Counted from the first letter of the stretch, positions 35,491 through 45,059 are shown. The stretch is DNA of 64,000 bases from Caulobacter sp. 602-2 (GCF_011043625.1 NZ_JAAKGT010000001.1:62001-126000), one strand, 5' to 3'. The notes: generated from the sequence alone by a model not told the origin. Translations and numbers: made by a program.

Positions 35491-36822
35491 ATGCCCGCAC
35501 CGATCACCAGCTCCGCAGGGGAAGGCGGCAGCATCCTCGCCGACCCGCGCGCCCAGCGCTCGGCCCTGACGCTGCTGGCCAGCCTCTTCTTCATGTGGGG
35601 CTTCATCACGGTCATCAACAACACCCTGCTGCCGCACCTGCGCTCGGTGTTCGACCTCAGCTACACCCAGACGACCCTGATCGAGTCGGTGTGGTTCATC
35701 GCCTACTTCTTCGCCTCGATCCCGTCGGCCAAGCTGATCGAGGCGATCGGCTACAAGAAGTCGATGGTCACGGGCCTGCTGATCATGGCCGTCGGCGCGC
35801 TCCTGATGATCCCCGCCGCGCGCATCCCGTCCTACGGCGTGGTGCTGACGGCGCTCTTCATCATCGCCTCGGGCATCACCCTGCTGCAGGTCGCCGCCAA
35901 CCCCTACGTGGCCGTGGTCGGCCCGCCGGAGACGGCCTCCTCGCGCCTGAACCTGGTGCAGGCCTTCAACTCGATGGGCACCACCCTGGCCCCGCTGTTC
36001 GGCGGCTACCTTATCCTCAGCCGCAGCGCCTCGGGCAACGCCGAGGCCGGCAAGGTGCTGACCCAGGCCGAGCGCCTGGCCGACGCCCAGTCGGTGCAGC
36101 TGCCCTACCTCATCGTCGCCGTCGTGCTGGTGATCCTGGCCGTGGTGATCGGCCGCTACAAGCTGCCGGACCTGGGCGGCGCCAGCCGCAAGGCCGCCGC
36201 CGGCGAGCGCAAGAAGCACTCGCTGCTCAAGCACCGCAACCTGGTGCTTGGCATCCCGGCGATCTTCATCTACCTGATCGCCGAGATCGGGGTCTCCAAC
36301 CTGTTCATCAACTTCGTGTCCGATCCCAAGATCGGCAACCTGACCCATACCCAGGCGTCGAACTACCTGTTCCTGCTGTGGGGCGGCATGATGGTCGGCC
36401 GCTTCGTCGGCAGCATCTGGATGCGCAAGGTCGACCCGGGCAAGGTGCTGGCCATCTTCTCCAGCCTGGCCTTCGTGGTGATGGTCATCACCGTCTTCGC
36501 CAGCGGCCCGGTGGCCATGTGGAGCCTGATCGCCGTGGGCCTGTTCCACTCGATCATGTTCCCCACGATCTTCACCCTGGGCATCAAGGGCCTGGGCGCC
36601 CTGACCGAGGAAGGCTCGGGCCTGCTGGTCATGGCCATCGCCGGTGGCGCGCTGGTGGTCGTCCAGGGCGTGCTGGCCGACAAGTTCGGCCTGCAGATCT
36701 CGTTCCTGCTCACCGCCGTCTGCGAACTCTACGTCCTGTTCTACGCCCTCTGGGGCAGCAAGGTGACGGTCGAGGAAGAGCCCGTCGCCCTCGAAGCCCA
36801 GTCGGCTCCGGCCGCCGAGTAA
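35491..36822 (+). CDS. FucP-like MFS sugar:H+ symporter
   Basis: 443 aa, about 12 membrane helices. Family signature of the fucose/galactose/glucose permeases: FFMWGFITVINNTLLPHL in helix 1, YFFASIPSAKLIEAIGYKKSM, QVAANPYVAVVGPPE, and FNSMGTTLAPLFGG. These match GluP/FucP type proteins that carry glucose, galactose, fucose or arabinose. ATG 35491 follows CGGGA; the long open frame before it is a shadow of the mutarotase. Regulated with the locus (operator at 35430). Substrate inferred as galactose and/or arabinose. Confidence 0.85.
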   Translation: MPAPITSSAGEGGSILADPRAQRSALTLLASLFFMWGFITVINNTLLPHLRSVFDLSYTQTTLIESVWFIAYFFASIPSAKLIEAIGYKKSMVTGLLIMAVGALLMIPAARIPSYGVVLTALFIIASGITLLQVAANPYVAVVGPPETASSRLNLVQAFNSMGTTLAPLFGGYLILSRSASGNAEAGKVLTQAERLADAQSVQLPYLIVAVVLVILAVVIGRYKLPDLGGASRKAAAGERKKHSLLKHRNLVLGIPAIFIYLIAEIGVSNLFINFVSDPKIGNLTHTQASNYLFLLWGGMMVGRFVGSIWMRKVDPGKVLAIFSSLAFVVMVITVFASGPVAMWSLIAVGLFHSIMFPTIFTLGIKGLGALTEEGSGLLVMAIAGGALVVVQGVLADKFGLQISFLLTAVCELYVLFYALWGSKVTVEEEPVALEAQSAPAAE

Positions 36823-36864
36823 GCCGGGCAGGAGAGCGGTCCGCCGCTCTCCATCGCCCAAACG

Positions 36865-36899
36865 AAAAGGCCTCGCACCCTGCGGTGCGAGGCCTTTTT
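36865..36899 (+). terminator. Terminator of the permease gene
   Basis: Perfect stem of 15 bases (36865-36879 with 36884-36898), loop CTGC, T-run to 36899. Palindromic enough to act on both strands. Confidence 0.9.
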
Positions 36900-36928
36900 G
36901 CTGCGTGCTTCCTTTATCCGAGCATCCT

Positions 36929-37015
36929 CGCGAAGGCGGGGATCCAAGCCGGGACTGCGGGCCGAGCTGCGACCGCGCCACATCCTGAGAGACAGCTTGG
37001 GTCCCCGCCTTCGCG
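36929..37015. repeat. Intergenic palindrome, family 2
   Basis: Arms of 21 bases at 36929-36949 and 36995-37015, matching at 20 positions (core GAAGGCGGGGA). Located between the permease and the convergent GguC-like gene. Confidence 0.8.
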
Positions 37016-37042
37016 GGGACGCGCGGGTGAAGGAGCGAGGGA

Positions 37043-38041
37043 TCAGAGCGCCTTCACCGTCACGGTGACCTCGGCCGGCGCCGCGTCCTGGGCCAGCGGG
37101 TTGCGCACCGGCAGGCCGAACGGCGCCGCCTCGATCTCGAACACGTCGCCGACCTGCGTCTGGAAGCCTTCGGAAAACGACAGGGTGGCCGTGCCGAAGA
37201 AGTGCACGTGCACGTCGCCCGGGCGGCGGAACAGCGCGTACTTGAAGTGGTGGTGCTCCAGGTTGGCGATGGTGTGGGACATGTTGGCCTCGCCCGACAG
37301 GAAGGGCTTTTCCCACACGGTCTCACCGCCGCGCACGATCCGGCTGGCGCCGCGCACGTCGGCCGGCAGTTCGCCGCTCAGCAGTTCCGGGCCCAGCGCC
37401 GCCTGGCGCAGCTTCGAGTGCGCCAGCCACAGATAGTTGCCGCGCTCGATCACGTGGTCGGAGAACTCGTTGGCCAGGCAGAAGCCCAGGCGATGCGGCG
37501 CGCCGTCCGGACCGATCAGGTAGACGCCGGCGATCTCGGGCTCCTCGCCGCCGTCCTTGGCGAACGAGGGCGAGGTCAGGGGCTGGCCGGGGCCGACCAG
37601 TTGCGTGCCGTCGCCCTTGTAGAACCATTCCGGCTGCACGCCTTCCTGGCCAGCGGCGGGCTTGCCGCCCTCGACGCCCATCAGGAACATCCGCATGGAG
37701 TCCGTCAGGTTCTCGCCCGACTGGGCGGCCTTGTGCATCTTGTCGCGACCCTCGGCCGAGCCCAGGTGGGTCAGGCCGGTGCCGGTCATGATCAGGTGGG
37801 CCGGGTCGACGTGATCGATCGGGGCCAGCACCCGGCCTTCCGCCAGGGCGGCGGCGACGTCGATGCTCTCGCCCAGCGGCTGGGCGGCGTCGGCCAGGCT
37901 GAGGCCCTTGTCGATGGCCAGCTGGCCCAGCGCGTACAGGGTGTCGGCGGAACCGACCTTGCGGGCCGCACCCGTCTCGTCCACCGCCGCCAGGGCGCGG
38001 GCGCCGTCGGGCGTCTTCAGCTGCACGAACCGCAGGGACAT
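37043..38041 (-). CDS. gguC: GguC/AraD1-like FAH-family protein
   Basis: 332 aa, N-terminal GguC-type region and C-terminal fumarylacetoacetate-hydrolase fold (residues about 150-330). Visible FAH-type metal ligand regions: PEIAGVYLIGPDG, GFCLANEFSDHV, and LEHHHFKYALFRRPGDVHVHFFGT near the C-terminus (motif HFFGTATLSF). GguC/AraD1 proteins are found in non-phosphorylative L-arabinose/galactose catabolism and are proposed to act on 2-keto-3-deoxy acids; the exact reaction is uncertain. Leftward promoter TTGACA-N15-CTATTT at 38073-38099 overlaps a TCAGACAA operator. Confidence 0.7.
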   Translation of the reverse strand: MSLRFVQLKTPDGARALAAVDETGAARKVGSADTLYALGQLAIDKGLSLADAAQPLGESIDVAAALAEGRVLAPIDHVDPAHLIMTGTGLTHLGSAEGRDKMHKAAQSGENLTDSMRMFLMGVEGGKPAAGQEGVQPEWFYKGDGTQLVGPGQPLTSPSFAKDGGEEPEIAGVYLIGPDGAPHRLGFCLANEFSDHVIERGNYLWLAHSKLRQAALGPELLSGELPADVRGASRIVRGGETVWEKPFLSGEANMSHTIANLEHHHFKYALFRRPGDVHVHFFGTATLSFSEGFQTQVGDVFEIEAAPFGLPVRNPLAQDAAPAEVTVTVKAL

Positions 38042-38054
38042 GGTCGATCCTCTC

Positions 38055-38099
38055 GTCTGTAATTAGTCAGACAAATAGCGATCGGCGCGGACGTGTCAA
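38055..38099 (-). promoter_or_regulatory. Promoter and operator of the GguC-like gene
   Basis: On the minus strand TTGACA (38094-38099), 15 bases, CTATTT (38073-38078), merging with TTGTCTGA (38067-38074). A wider dyad GTCTG-N8-CAGAC spans 38055-38072. Same geometry as the promoters at 35404 and 39652. Confidence 0.65.
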
Positions 38100-38244
38100 A
38101 CCCGGATCGCAGGGCTCGACGCCGTCCTCGGGGCGCGGCGGCGGCCGTTCCTCCGAACTCTGTGATCCCTTCTATCACCTGATTTATCATACTTTTAAGC
38201 GCGGCCTGGACGGCGCCCGCCGGCTGGCCGGACGGTGAATTTCC

Positions 38245-38272
38245 TTGTCGTCAGACAATTAGTCTCGCTAGA
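38245..38272 (+). promoter_or_regulatory. Autoregulatory operator of the FCD regulator gene
   Basis: TTGTC-GTCA-GACAA (38245-38258) is a perfect 5+5 dyad and contains TCAGACAA. It overlaps a possible -35 (TTGTCG), with GCTAGA at 38267-38272 as a possible -10 sixteen bases away. Confidence 0.55.
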
Positions 38273-38322
38273 GTCGCTTCGTGAACCGGCGGCGACGCCG
38301 TGCGGTGATTTGTGGAGGCGGC

Positions 38323-39087
38323 GTGGTCAAGGGCAAGGTGAGCGGCGCGGACGGCGAGTTCGAGCGCGAGGAAGGCTTCTCCGGCCGCATCCATGGCTCC
38401 ATCGCGCGCACGCTCGGCATCGCCATCGTCTCGGGCCGCTACGCGCCCGGCGACGTGCTCAACAACGAGATCGACGCCAGCGAGCAGCTGAACGTCTCGC
38501 GCAGCGCCTATCGCGAGGCCATCCGCATCCTGGCCGCCAAGGGGCTGGTCGAAAGCCGTCCCAAGGCCGGCACCCGCGTCAGCCCGCGCTCGCGCTGGAG
38601 CCTGCTGGATCCCGAGGTCCTGGCCTGGTTCTTCGAGGCCGAGCCCAGCGAAGAGTTCCTGACCAGCCTGCACGAGCTGCGGATGATCGTCGAACCCTCG
38701 GCCGCCGCCCTGGCCGCCGAGCGCCGCAACGACGACCAGCTGGAGCGCATGCGCGCGGCGCTGATCCAGATGCAGCAGCACACCCTGGCCACCGAAGCCG
38801 GCCGCGCCGCCGACCGCGACTTCCACGACACCGTGCTCGAGGCCACCGACAACGAGCCGCTGCGCACCCTGTCCAGCAGCATCGGCGCGGCCGTGCGCTG
38901 GACCACCATCTTCAAGCAGCGCGACCGCGAACTGGCCCGCGACCCGATCCCCGACCACTGGAAGGTCTTCGACGCCATCGCCGCCAGCCGCCCCGACCAG
39001 GCCCGCCAGGCCATGGAACGCCTCGTTGGCCTCGCCCAAGACGACACCCGCGCCGCCATCGCCCGCCGCAGCGGCGGAGGGGTCTAG
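38323..39087 (+). CDS. FCD-type GntR transcription regulator of the sugar locus
   Basis: 254 aa from GTG 38323, chosen for TGGAGG at 38312-38317; a GTG at 38281 would add 14 arginine-rich residues. Winged HTH residues about 20-90 (RTLGIAIVSGRYAPGD, LNVSRSAYREAIRILAAKGLVESRPKAG in part) and an all-helical FCD domain with metal-site His (DRDFHDTVLEATDN). FadR-type GntR proteins bind short dyads of the TTGTCTGAC class, which matches the five TCAGACAA sites in the locus, including one before itself. Probably a repressor released by a sugar acid or sugar; the ligand is not known. Confidence 0.85.
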   Translation: MVKGKVSGADGEFEREEGFSGRIHGSIARTLGIAIVSGRYAPGDVLNNEIDASEQLNVSRSAYREAIRILAAKGLVESRPKAGTRVSPRSRWSLLDPEVLAWFFEAEPSEEFLTSLHELRMIVEPSAAALAAERRNDDQLERMRAALIQMQQHTLATEAGRAADRDFHDTVLEATDNEPLRTLSSSIGAAVRWTTIFKQRDRELARDPIPDHWKVFDAIAASRPDQARQAMERLVGLAQDDTRAAIARRSGGGV

Positions 39088-39337
39088 AAAGCCGGGAACT
39101 GGGAGGCGAACCGCAGATCCTCCCCCTCTGGGGAAGGTGGCCCAAAGGGCCGGTGGGGGTCAGCGCCGGAGGGCGCCGCGATGCGAACCCTCAAGGAACC
39201 TCCCCCCGTGGGGGAGGCGATCGCGCAGCGATCGGTGGGGGGAGTGATTGCGAACTCACCCGCCGTCTCGAAAGCTGAAACCGGCCCCCCACCGGCCTTC
39301 GGCCGCCTCCCCCAGAGGGGGAGGTTCGCCACCAAAG

Positions 39338-39390
39338 ACCCTCCCCCTGAAGGGGGAGGTGGCCCGGAGGGCCGGAGGGGGAGGTTCCTG
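39338..39390. repeat. Intergenic palindrome, family 3 (CTCCCCCTGAAGGGGGAG)
   Basis: CTCCCCCT-GA-AGGGGGAG hairpin followed by a GGCCCGGAGGGCCGG arm. Near-identical units recur at 59654-59700 and 59741-59786, so this is a dispersed family in the genome. Confidence 0.8.
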
Positions 39391-39651
39391 ATGAGGTCGA
39401 CGCGCGCCCGAACAGCAGCAATCCCTTCCTCCTCAGTCGCTCCGCGACAGCTCCCCCTTCAGGGGGGCATCTTGGACGGAGGGCCGAAGGGGGGTAGCGC
39501 TGGATGAGGCCAGTTCATGCCAGTCCTTCAGTCGGCTCCCCCTTCAGAGCGCGTCGCCACGACGAACCAGCCAAATCATCCGACAAGCCCGACCCGCCAA
39601 ACCCCTCTCCATGTCTTTGTATTGCTGGCCTGCGCCGTCCGCGCGCCTCGA

Positions 39652-39685
39652 TTGACGCTCCTCGCGGGCAAGTATACTCAGACAA
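39652..39685 (+). promoter_or_regulatory. Promoter with TCAGACAA operator for the arabinofuranosidase
   Basis: TTGACG (39652-39657), 15 bases, TATACT (39673-39678), then TCAGACAA (39678-39685). Identical in layout to the permease promoter at 35404. Confidence 0.7.
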
Positions 39686-39776
39686 ATAACAAGGGGCTCC
39701 GGCGCGTCGTGCGCGCCAGGATGCGCGCCTGTCCGAGCCGGCGTCGCGCGCACGGCGAGTAGAGGGAGAGAACGAC

Positions 39777-41339
39777 GTGAATTCCAAGATGCTCAAGCAC
39801 GCCCTGATGGGCGGCGTCGCCGCGGCCCTGCTGATCGCCGGGGGCGCGGTCGCCCAGACCAAGGTCAGCGGGACTCTGCGCGCCGACCAGCCGGGCGCGG
39901 TCATCCAGCCGGAAGTCTACGGCCAGTTCGCCGAGCACCTGGGCCGGGGCATCTATGAAGGCGTCTGGGTCGGCGAGGACAGCAAGATCCCCAACATCAA
40001 GGGCTACCGCAAGGACGTGGTCGACGCCCTCAAGGCCCTGAAGGTGCCCGTCGTGCGCTGGCCGGGCGGCTGCTTCGCCGACGACTACCACTGGCGCGAA
40101 GGCATCGGCCCGCGCGACAAGCGTCCCGTCAAGGTCAACGTCATGTGGGGCGGCGTCGAGGAGCCCAACACCTTCGGCACCCACGAGTTCATGGACTTCG
40201 CCGAGCTGATCGGCACCAAGACCTATGTCGCCGGCAATGTCGGCACCGGCACCCCGCAGGAGATGTCGGAGTGGGTCGAATACCTGACCTCGCCGACCAA
40301 TTCCTCGATCGCCAACATGCGCCGCGCCAACGGCCGCGACAAACCCTGGAAGGTCGACTTCTTCGGCGTCGGCAACGAGAACTGGGGCTGCGGCGGCCAG
40401 ATGACGGCCGAGCACTACACCAACCTCTATCGCAACTTCGCCGAGTTCGTCCGCGCCCCGCGCGGCAATCGCCCGGTGAAGGTCGCCGCCGGTCCCAACG
40501 CCGAGGACTACAACTGGACCGAGGTCCTGATGAAGGGCGCGGCCAAGAACATGAACGCGCTCAGCCTGCACTACTACGTCATCCCGACCGGCAACTGGAC
40601 CAAGAAGGGTTCGGCCACCGTGTTCGACGAGCAGGGCTGGGGCGACACCATGGTCCAGGCCCTGAAGATGGAAGAGCTGGTCACCAGGCACAGCGCGGTG
40701 ATGGACAAGTACGACCCCGAGAAGAAGGTCGGCCTCTATGTCGACGAATGGGGCGTCTGGTACGACGTCGAGCCGGGCACCGAGCCGGGCTTCCTCTATC
40801 AGCAGAACACCATGCGCGACGCCGTGGTGGCCGCCGTGACCCTGAACATCTTCCACAAGCACGCCGACCGGGTGCGCCTGGCCGCCATCGCCCAGATGGT
40901 CAACGTGCTGCAGGCGATGATCCTGACCGACAAGGAAAAGATGGTCCTGACGCCCACCTACTGGGTGTTCGACCTCTATAAGCCCTTCCAGGGCGCGACC
41001 CTGCTGCCGGTCGAGATCGACACCCCGCAGTACGTGGTCGGCAAGTCGTCGGTCCCGGCCGTGACCGCTTCGGCGGGCAAGGGAACGGACGGCGCGGTGC
41101 ACGTGGCGCTGGTCAATCTCGACCCCAACAAGCCGGCGACGGTCACCGTCAAGCTCTCTGGCTCGACCGCCAAGACCGCCAAGGGCCGGGTGCTCACGGG
41201 TCCTGAAATGGCCTCGCGCAACACCTTCGAAAAGCCCGACGCGGTCAAGCCGGCCGAGTTCAAGGGCGCGACCATCAAGGGCGACACCCTGACGGCCACC
41301 CTGCCGGCCAAGTCGGTCGTGGTGCTGGATCTGAACTAA
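39777..41339 (+). CDS. Exported GH51 alpha-L-arabinofuranosidase
   Basis: 520 aa. GTG start at 39777 with AGAGGGAGAG upstream; signal peptide about residues 1-30 ([19 protein letters not shown]...AQT). Clan A TIM barrel with acid/base Glu201 in [10 protein letters not shown] and nucleophile Glu324 in [10 protein letters not shown], and the GH51 motif [18 protein letters not shown]-terminal beta domain to residue 520. Removes L-arabinose side chains from arabinan, arabinoxylan or arabinogalactan, complementing the beta-galactosidase of the same locus. Confidence 0.92.
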   Translation: MNSKMLKHALMGGVAAALLIAGGAVAQTKVSGTLRADQPGAVIQPEVYGQFAEHLGRGIYEGVWVGEDSKIPNIKGYRKDVVDALKALKVPVVRWPGGCFADDYHWREGIGPRDKRPVKVNVMWGGVEEPNTFGTHEFMDFAELIGTKTYVAGNVGTGTPQEMSEWVEYLTSPTNSSIANMRRANGRDKPWKVDFFGVGNENWGCGGQMTAEHYTNLYRNFAEFVRAPRGNRPVKVAAGPNAEDYNWTEVLMKGAAKNMNALSLHYYVIPTGNWTKKGSATVFDEQGWGDTMVQALKMEELVTRHSAVMDKYDPEKKVGLYVDEWGVWYDVEPGTEPGFLYQQNTMRDAVVAAVTLNIFHKHADRVRLAAIAQMVNVLQAMILTDKEKMVLTPTYWVFDLYKPFQGATLLPVEIDTPQYVVGKSSVPAVTASAGKGTDGAVHVALVNLDPNKPATVTVKLSGSTAKTAKGRVLTGPEMASRNTFEKPDAVKPAEFKGATIKGDTLTATLPAKSVVVLDLN

Positions 41340-41393
41340 ACCCCCTCTCCCAGAGGGAGAGGGAGGGGCCCAGGCGATAGCCTGGGAGGGTGA

Positions 41394-41434
41394 GGGGTTA
41401 GGAACGTCGGCCGTTCCTGACCCCTTCGCTTTTT
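41394..41434 (+). terminator. Terminator of the arabinofuranosidase gene
   Basis: Stem 41394-41406 with 41412-41424 (13 pairs, one wobble), loop TCGGC, tail ending in TTTTT. It is preceded by two further small hairpins at 41343-41387 (CCCTCTCC / GGAGAGGG and CCCAGG / CCTGGG) of a dispersed type. Confidence 0.85.
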
Positions 41435-43490
41435 ACGGAAGGTTCGTCGGGCCGCGAGGCTCGGCCGGCGGCGGCGGCGGCGCCGGCGCGGCCGGAGCCG
41501 GAACCACCGGCGCCGGCGCGGTCGGATCGGCCGCAGCCAGGCCCTCGACCGGCGCGGCCTCGGGCGGCAGCGGCAGGCCGTCCGGTCCCAGGATCGGCTC
41601 GGCCAGGCTGGCGTCCTCGGCGGCGGTGATCGCGTCGTCTTCCGGCGGCTTGGGAGCGCCGCCAGTGGCCGAAAGGGCGAAGGCCTTCCAGATCTTGGCC
41701 GGCAGGCCGCCGCCGACCACGCCGTTCATGGCGCTGTTGTCGTCGTTGCCGACCCAGACGCCGATGACCAGGTCGCCGACATAGCCGACGAAGATCGCGT
41801 CGCGATAACCTTGCGTCGTGCCGGTCTTGCCGAAGGCGCCGGGAATGGCGGCCTCGACGCCCGTGCCGCGATGCACGGCCGAGCGCAGCAGGTCGCGCAT
41901 GCCGGCCAGTTCGCTCTTCGACAGGGCGCGGGCCTTCTTCGGGGCCTTCCAGTCGGCCAGGCCGTGCGGCGTCACGGGCGTCTCGCCCGCGGCGATGGCG
42001 GCGTAGGCGCCGGTCAGCTGCACCAGGCTCATCGGGCCGGTGCCGAGCGCCAGGGTCAGGTCGTCGGGGATCGGCTCGGTGACGCCCAGGTCGCGGGCGG
42101 TGTCGACAATGGCCTTGCGGCCGACCTGCTGGGCCAGGCGCACGGCCGCCACGTTGGACGAGCCGGCGAAGGCGGTGATCAGCGGCACTTCGCGGCCGGC
42201 GTACTTGCCCTCGTGGTTCTTCGGGCTCCAGCCGCGCACGTCGACCGGCGCGTCGAGGATCGGCGAGGTCGGGGTCATGCCCTGGCGGATGGCGGCCAGG
42301 TACACGAACAGCTTGAAGGCGCTGCCCGGCTGGCGACCGGCGTCGGCGCGGTTGAACTGGCTCTGCTTGTAGTCGCGGCCGCCGACCATGGCCACGACGC
42401 TGCCGTCGGTGCGCATGGCCACAAGCGCGCCCTGGGTGACGTTCAGCACCTTGCCGTCACGGGCGATGGCGTCGTTGAGGATCTTCTCGGCCTTGGCCTG
42501 CAGCTTGGCGTCCAGCGTCGTCTTGACGATGGTCTCGCCGTAGCGGGCGTCATAGGCGGCGCGGGCCTGCGGGAACACCCAGTCGGCGAAGTACGAGCCG
42601 GTCGGCAGCTTCTCGCGCTCGGGGATCGGATGCATGTCGCGCTTGGCCTTGTCGGCCTGCGCCTGCGTGATCACCTCGGTCTCGACCATGGCGCCCAGCA
42701 CCACGTCCATGCGCTCGCGGGCGCCTTCGAAGTTTTCGGTCGGCGCCAGGCGCGAGGGGGCCTTGACCATGCCGGCCAGCATGGCGGCCTGGCCGACCGA
42801 GAGCTTCTCGGGCGTGGTGTCGAAATAGTGCCGGGCCGCGGCGCGCAGGCCAAAGGCGCCTTCGCCGAAATAGACCGCCGACAGGTAGCGCGACAGGATC
42901 TCTTCCTTCGAGAGCCTGGCTTCCAGCCACAGGGCGATCAGGGCTTCCTGGGCCTTCCGGCGAAGATTGCGGTCGCTGCTCAGGAAGGCGTTCTTGGCCA
43001 GTTGCTGGGTGATGGTCGAGCCGCCTTCGGAGACGCCGCCGGCCTTGGCGTTGGCGCCCAAGGCCCGGGCGATCGCCTTGGGGTCGATACCCATGTGCTT
43101 GTAGAAGCGACGGTCCTCGATGGCGATGAAGGCGCCGGGAACATAGGCCGGCAGCTTGGCTGCCTCGATCGGGGCTTCCTTGTACGAGCCGCGGCGGGCG
43201 ATCGGCGTGCCGTCCGAGGCCAGCAGCACCATGGTCGGATTGTTGGCCGGCTCCAGCGCCCGGCCCAGCGGCAGCGACCAGAGGAGCCAGGTCACGACCG
43301 CCACGATCGCCAGCACCACGACGCCGGCGCCGATCTGCCAGGGACGCTGCTTCCAGATCGGAACCCGCCTGGGCTTCGCCGGCTCGTCGGCGATGGGCGT
43401 CGGCGCCTCGGGGGCGGCCTCGGCGACGGTGTCGGGCGCCTTGTCCTCGGCGTCGTCGGGACCGGTTTGCGTAGCGGCGGGATCGGACAT
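41433..43490 (-). CDS. Class A penicillin-binding protein (PBP1-type)
   Basis: 685 aa bifunctional peptidoglycan synthase. Cytoplasmic acidic/proline-rich N-terminus, membrane helix about residues 55-75, glycosyltransferase domain (catalytic Glu in IEDRRFYKHMGID; GGSTITQQLAKN), transpeptidase domain with SxxK in PGSAFKLF, SxN in GSSNVA and KTG in GKTGTTQ. The C-terminus is a long Pro/Ala tail. Caulobacter has several such paralogues, so no specific symbol is given. It lies downstream of modB on the same strand, 102 bases away. Confidence 0.92.
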   Translation of the reverse strand: MSDPAATQTGPDDAEDKAPDTVAEAAPEAPTPIADEPAKPRRVPIWKQRPWQIGAGVVVLAIVAVVTWLLWSLPLGRALEPANNPTMVLLASDGTPIARRGSYKEAPIEAAKLPAYVPGAFIAIEDRRFYKHMGIDPKAIARALGANAKAGGVSEGGSTITQQLAKNAFLSSDRNLRRKAQEALIALWLEARLSKEEILSRYLSAVYFGEGAFGLRAAARHYFDTTPEKLSVGQAAMLAGMVKAPSRLAPTENFEGARERMDVVLGAMVETEVITQAQADKAKRDMHPIPEREKLPTGSYFADWVFPQARAAYDARYGETIVKTTLDAKLQAKAEKILNDAIARDGKVLNVTQGALVAMRTDGSVVAMVGGRDYKQSQFNRADAGRQPGSAFKLFVYLAAIRQGMTPTSPILDAPVDVRGWSPKNHEGKYAGREVPLITAFAGSSNVAAVRLAQQVGRKAIVDTARDLGVTEPIPDDLTLALGTGPMSLVQLTGAYAAIAAGETPVTPHGLADWKAPKKARALSKSELAGMRDLLRSAVHRGTGVEAAIPGAFGKTGTTQGYRDAIFVGYVGDLVIGVWVGNDDNSAMNGVVGGGLPAKIWKAFALSATGGAPKPPEDDAITAAEDASLAEPILGPDGLPLPPEAAPVEGLAAADPTAPAPVVPAPAAPAPPPPPAEPRGPTNLP

Positions 43491-43592
43491 GCGCGATGGG
43501 ACTCGAAAAGGACGCCGATGGAAGCGAGGCGCGTCAATACCACAGGCGAGGCGACCGCCCAGCCCACAAGCTCTATTTGGGGAAACGCCGGT

Positions 43593-44255
43593 TCAGGCCG
43601 GAGCGCTCCGTCGCTTTTCAAGCAAGAGCAGCGTCAGGGCCGCCAGGAAGCCGAACGCCAGCAGCAGGGCCGACAGCTGGTGGGCCTTGTCCCACTCCAG
43701 GCTCTCGACCAGCCGGTAGATCTCGATCGACAGCACCTGGGTCTCGCCCGGAATGCCGCCGCCCAGCATCATCACCACGCCGAACTCGCCGATGGTGTGG
43801 GCGAAGGCCAGCAGGGCGGCGACCGCGTAGCCGGGCAGGGCCAGGGGCAGGGCCACGCGGATGAAGGTGTCGATCTTGTTCGCGCCCAGGGTCGCGGCGA
43901 CTTCCAGCGGCTCGTCGCCGATGGCCAGGAAGGCGTTGCGCAGCGGCTGCACGGCGAAGGGCAGGGAGTAGACCAGCGAGCCGATCACCAGCCCCTCGAA
44001 GGTGAAGGCCAGGGTGCGGATCCCCAGCGGCCGCAGCAGCGCCATCAGCGGGCTTTCAGGACCGAGCGCGATCAGGAGGTAGAAGCCAAGCACCGTGGGC
44101 GGCAGCACGATGGGCAGGGCGACCAGCGCGCCGATGACCGGCTTCACCGGCGAGCGTCCCCGCGCCAGCCACCACGCCAGCGGCGTCGCCAGCGCCAGCA
44201 GCAGCACGGTGGTGACCGTCGCCAGCTTCAGGGTCAGCCAGACGACCTCGACCAT
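43593..44255 (-). CDS. modB: ModB molybdate ABC transporter permease
   Basis: 220 aa, five or six membrane helices. Permease family loop EAA-like motif at [26 protein letters not shown] (short form [12 protein letters not shown]) and [14 protein letters not shown] typical of ModB. ATG 44255 follows the modA stop by five bases with GAGGTG upstream. Partner of ModA; the ATPase gene modC, usually third, is not found nearby. Confidence 0.9.
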   Translation of the reverse strand: MVEVVWLTLKLATVTTVLLLALATPLAWWLARGRSPVKPVIGALVALPIVLPPTVLGFYLLIALGPESPLMALLRPLGIRTLAFTFEGLVIGSLVYSLPFAVQPLRNAFLAIGDEPLEVAATLGANKIDTFIRVALPLALPGYAVAALLAFAHTIGEFGVVMMLGGGIPGETQVLSIEIYRLVESLEWDKAHQLSALLLAFGFLAALTLLLLEKRRSAPA

Positions 44256-44260
44256 GGTGT

Positions 44261-45019
44261 TCAGCGCACCTCGTAGCCGTAGCGGCGGATGATCGCCTTG
44301 GCCTCGCGACCCTTCAGGAAGGTCATGAACGCCTTGGCCGCATCGCTGCCGGCGCCGGTCTTCAGCAGAACGGCCTGCTGGTCGATCGGCGTGTGGTCGG
44401 CCTTGGGCACGACCCAGCGCGAGCCGCCCTTGTCGTCGACGACCTGCGACAGGGCCACGAAGCCCAGCTCGGCCGCGCCGGTCTGGACGTACTGATACGC
44501 CTGGGTGATCGACGAGCCGGTGACGATCTTGGGCTTCAGGCCCTCGTAAAGCTTCAGCCTGGTCAGGGTCTCGACGGCGGCCAGACCGTAGGGCGCCGCC
44601 TTCGGGTCGGCGATCGACAGCTTCTCGAACCTGCCCTTGGCCAGCACCGCGCCCTGGCCGTCGACCAGGCCAGGCGTCTTGCTCCACAGCACCAGTCGTC
44701 CGGTGGCGTAGGTGAAGCGCGAGCCGGTCACGGCCAGGCCGTCGGCCTCGGCCTTCTGCGGCCGCTCGACGTCGGCCGACAGAAAGACCTCGTAGGGCGC
44801 GCCGTTGGCGATCTGGGCGTAGAACTGGCCGGACGAGCCGAAGCTCAGGGTGGCCTTGTGGCCGGTGGCCTTCTCGAACCGGGCGGCGATGGCCTTGGCC
44901 GGCTCGGTGAAGTTGGCGGCCACCGCGACCTTGGTCTCGCCAGCGAAGGCTGCGCCGGCGACCATCGACAGCGCCGCGGCGAGGGCGGCGGCGATCAGGG
45001 GGCGGCGGGCGAGAGACAT
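44261..45019 (-). CDS. modA: ModA molybdate-binding periplasmic protein
   Basis: 252 aa. Signal peptide [26 protein letters not shown]; mature start [17 protein letters not shown] and [23 protein letters not shown] (core SSGQFYAQI) are classic ModA ligand-binding strands. ATG 45019 is chosen because longer frames lack an export signal. Delivers molybdate for the molybdenum cofactor used by the assimilatory nitrate reductase nearby. Confidence 0.93.
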   Translation of the reverse strand: MSLARRPLIAAALAAALSMVAGAAFAGETKVAVAANFTEPAKAIAARFEKATGHKATLSFGSSGQFYAQIANGAPYEVFLSADVERPQKAEADGLAVTGSRFTYATGRLVLWSKTPGLVDGQGAVLAKGRFEKLSIADPKAAPYGLAAVETLTRLKLYEGLKPKIVTGSSITQAYQYVQTGAAELGFVALSQVVDDKGGSRWVVPKADHTPIDQQAVLLKTGAGSDAAKAFMTFLKGREAKAIIRRYGYEVR

Positions 45020-45040
45020 CGGCGGCTCGGATCTGGCGGA

Positions 45041-45059
45041 TATGTAAAGCGAGTACATA
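45041..45059. promoter_or_regulatory. ModE-type operator
   Basis: TATGTA-N7-TACATA, a perfect 6+6 dyad inside a wider match to the ModE consensus (TATAT-like arms followed by AACGA). It lies 22 bases before modA and 82 bases before the divergent ModE-like gene, so it can serve both. Confidence 0.7.

Larger units (their letters stand above)
39088..39776. other. Intergenic region filled with palindromic repeats
   Basis: 689 bases without a gene. Left part (39107-39490) holds at least four short C/G-rich palindromes of the form CTCCCCCT-loop-AGGGGGAG (39199-39245, 39280-39330, 39338-39390, 39440-39490); the right part has the arabinofuranosidase promoter. Small open frames here are by-products of the GC content. 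Confidence 0.7.

Noticed and set aside
38162-38178. GTGAT-N7-ATCAC as a CRP site
   Set aside because: Spacer is one to three bases off for CRP/FNR sites and the position relative to promoters is unclear.
39088-39650. Several short open frames between the FCD regulator and the arabinofuranosidase gene
   Set aside because: They read through palindromic repeats, have no ribosome sites and give Pro/Arg/Gly-rich nonsense.
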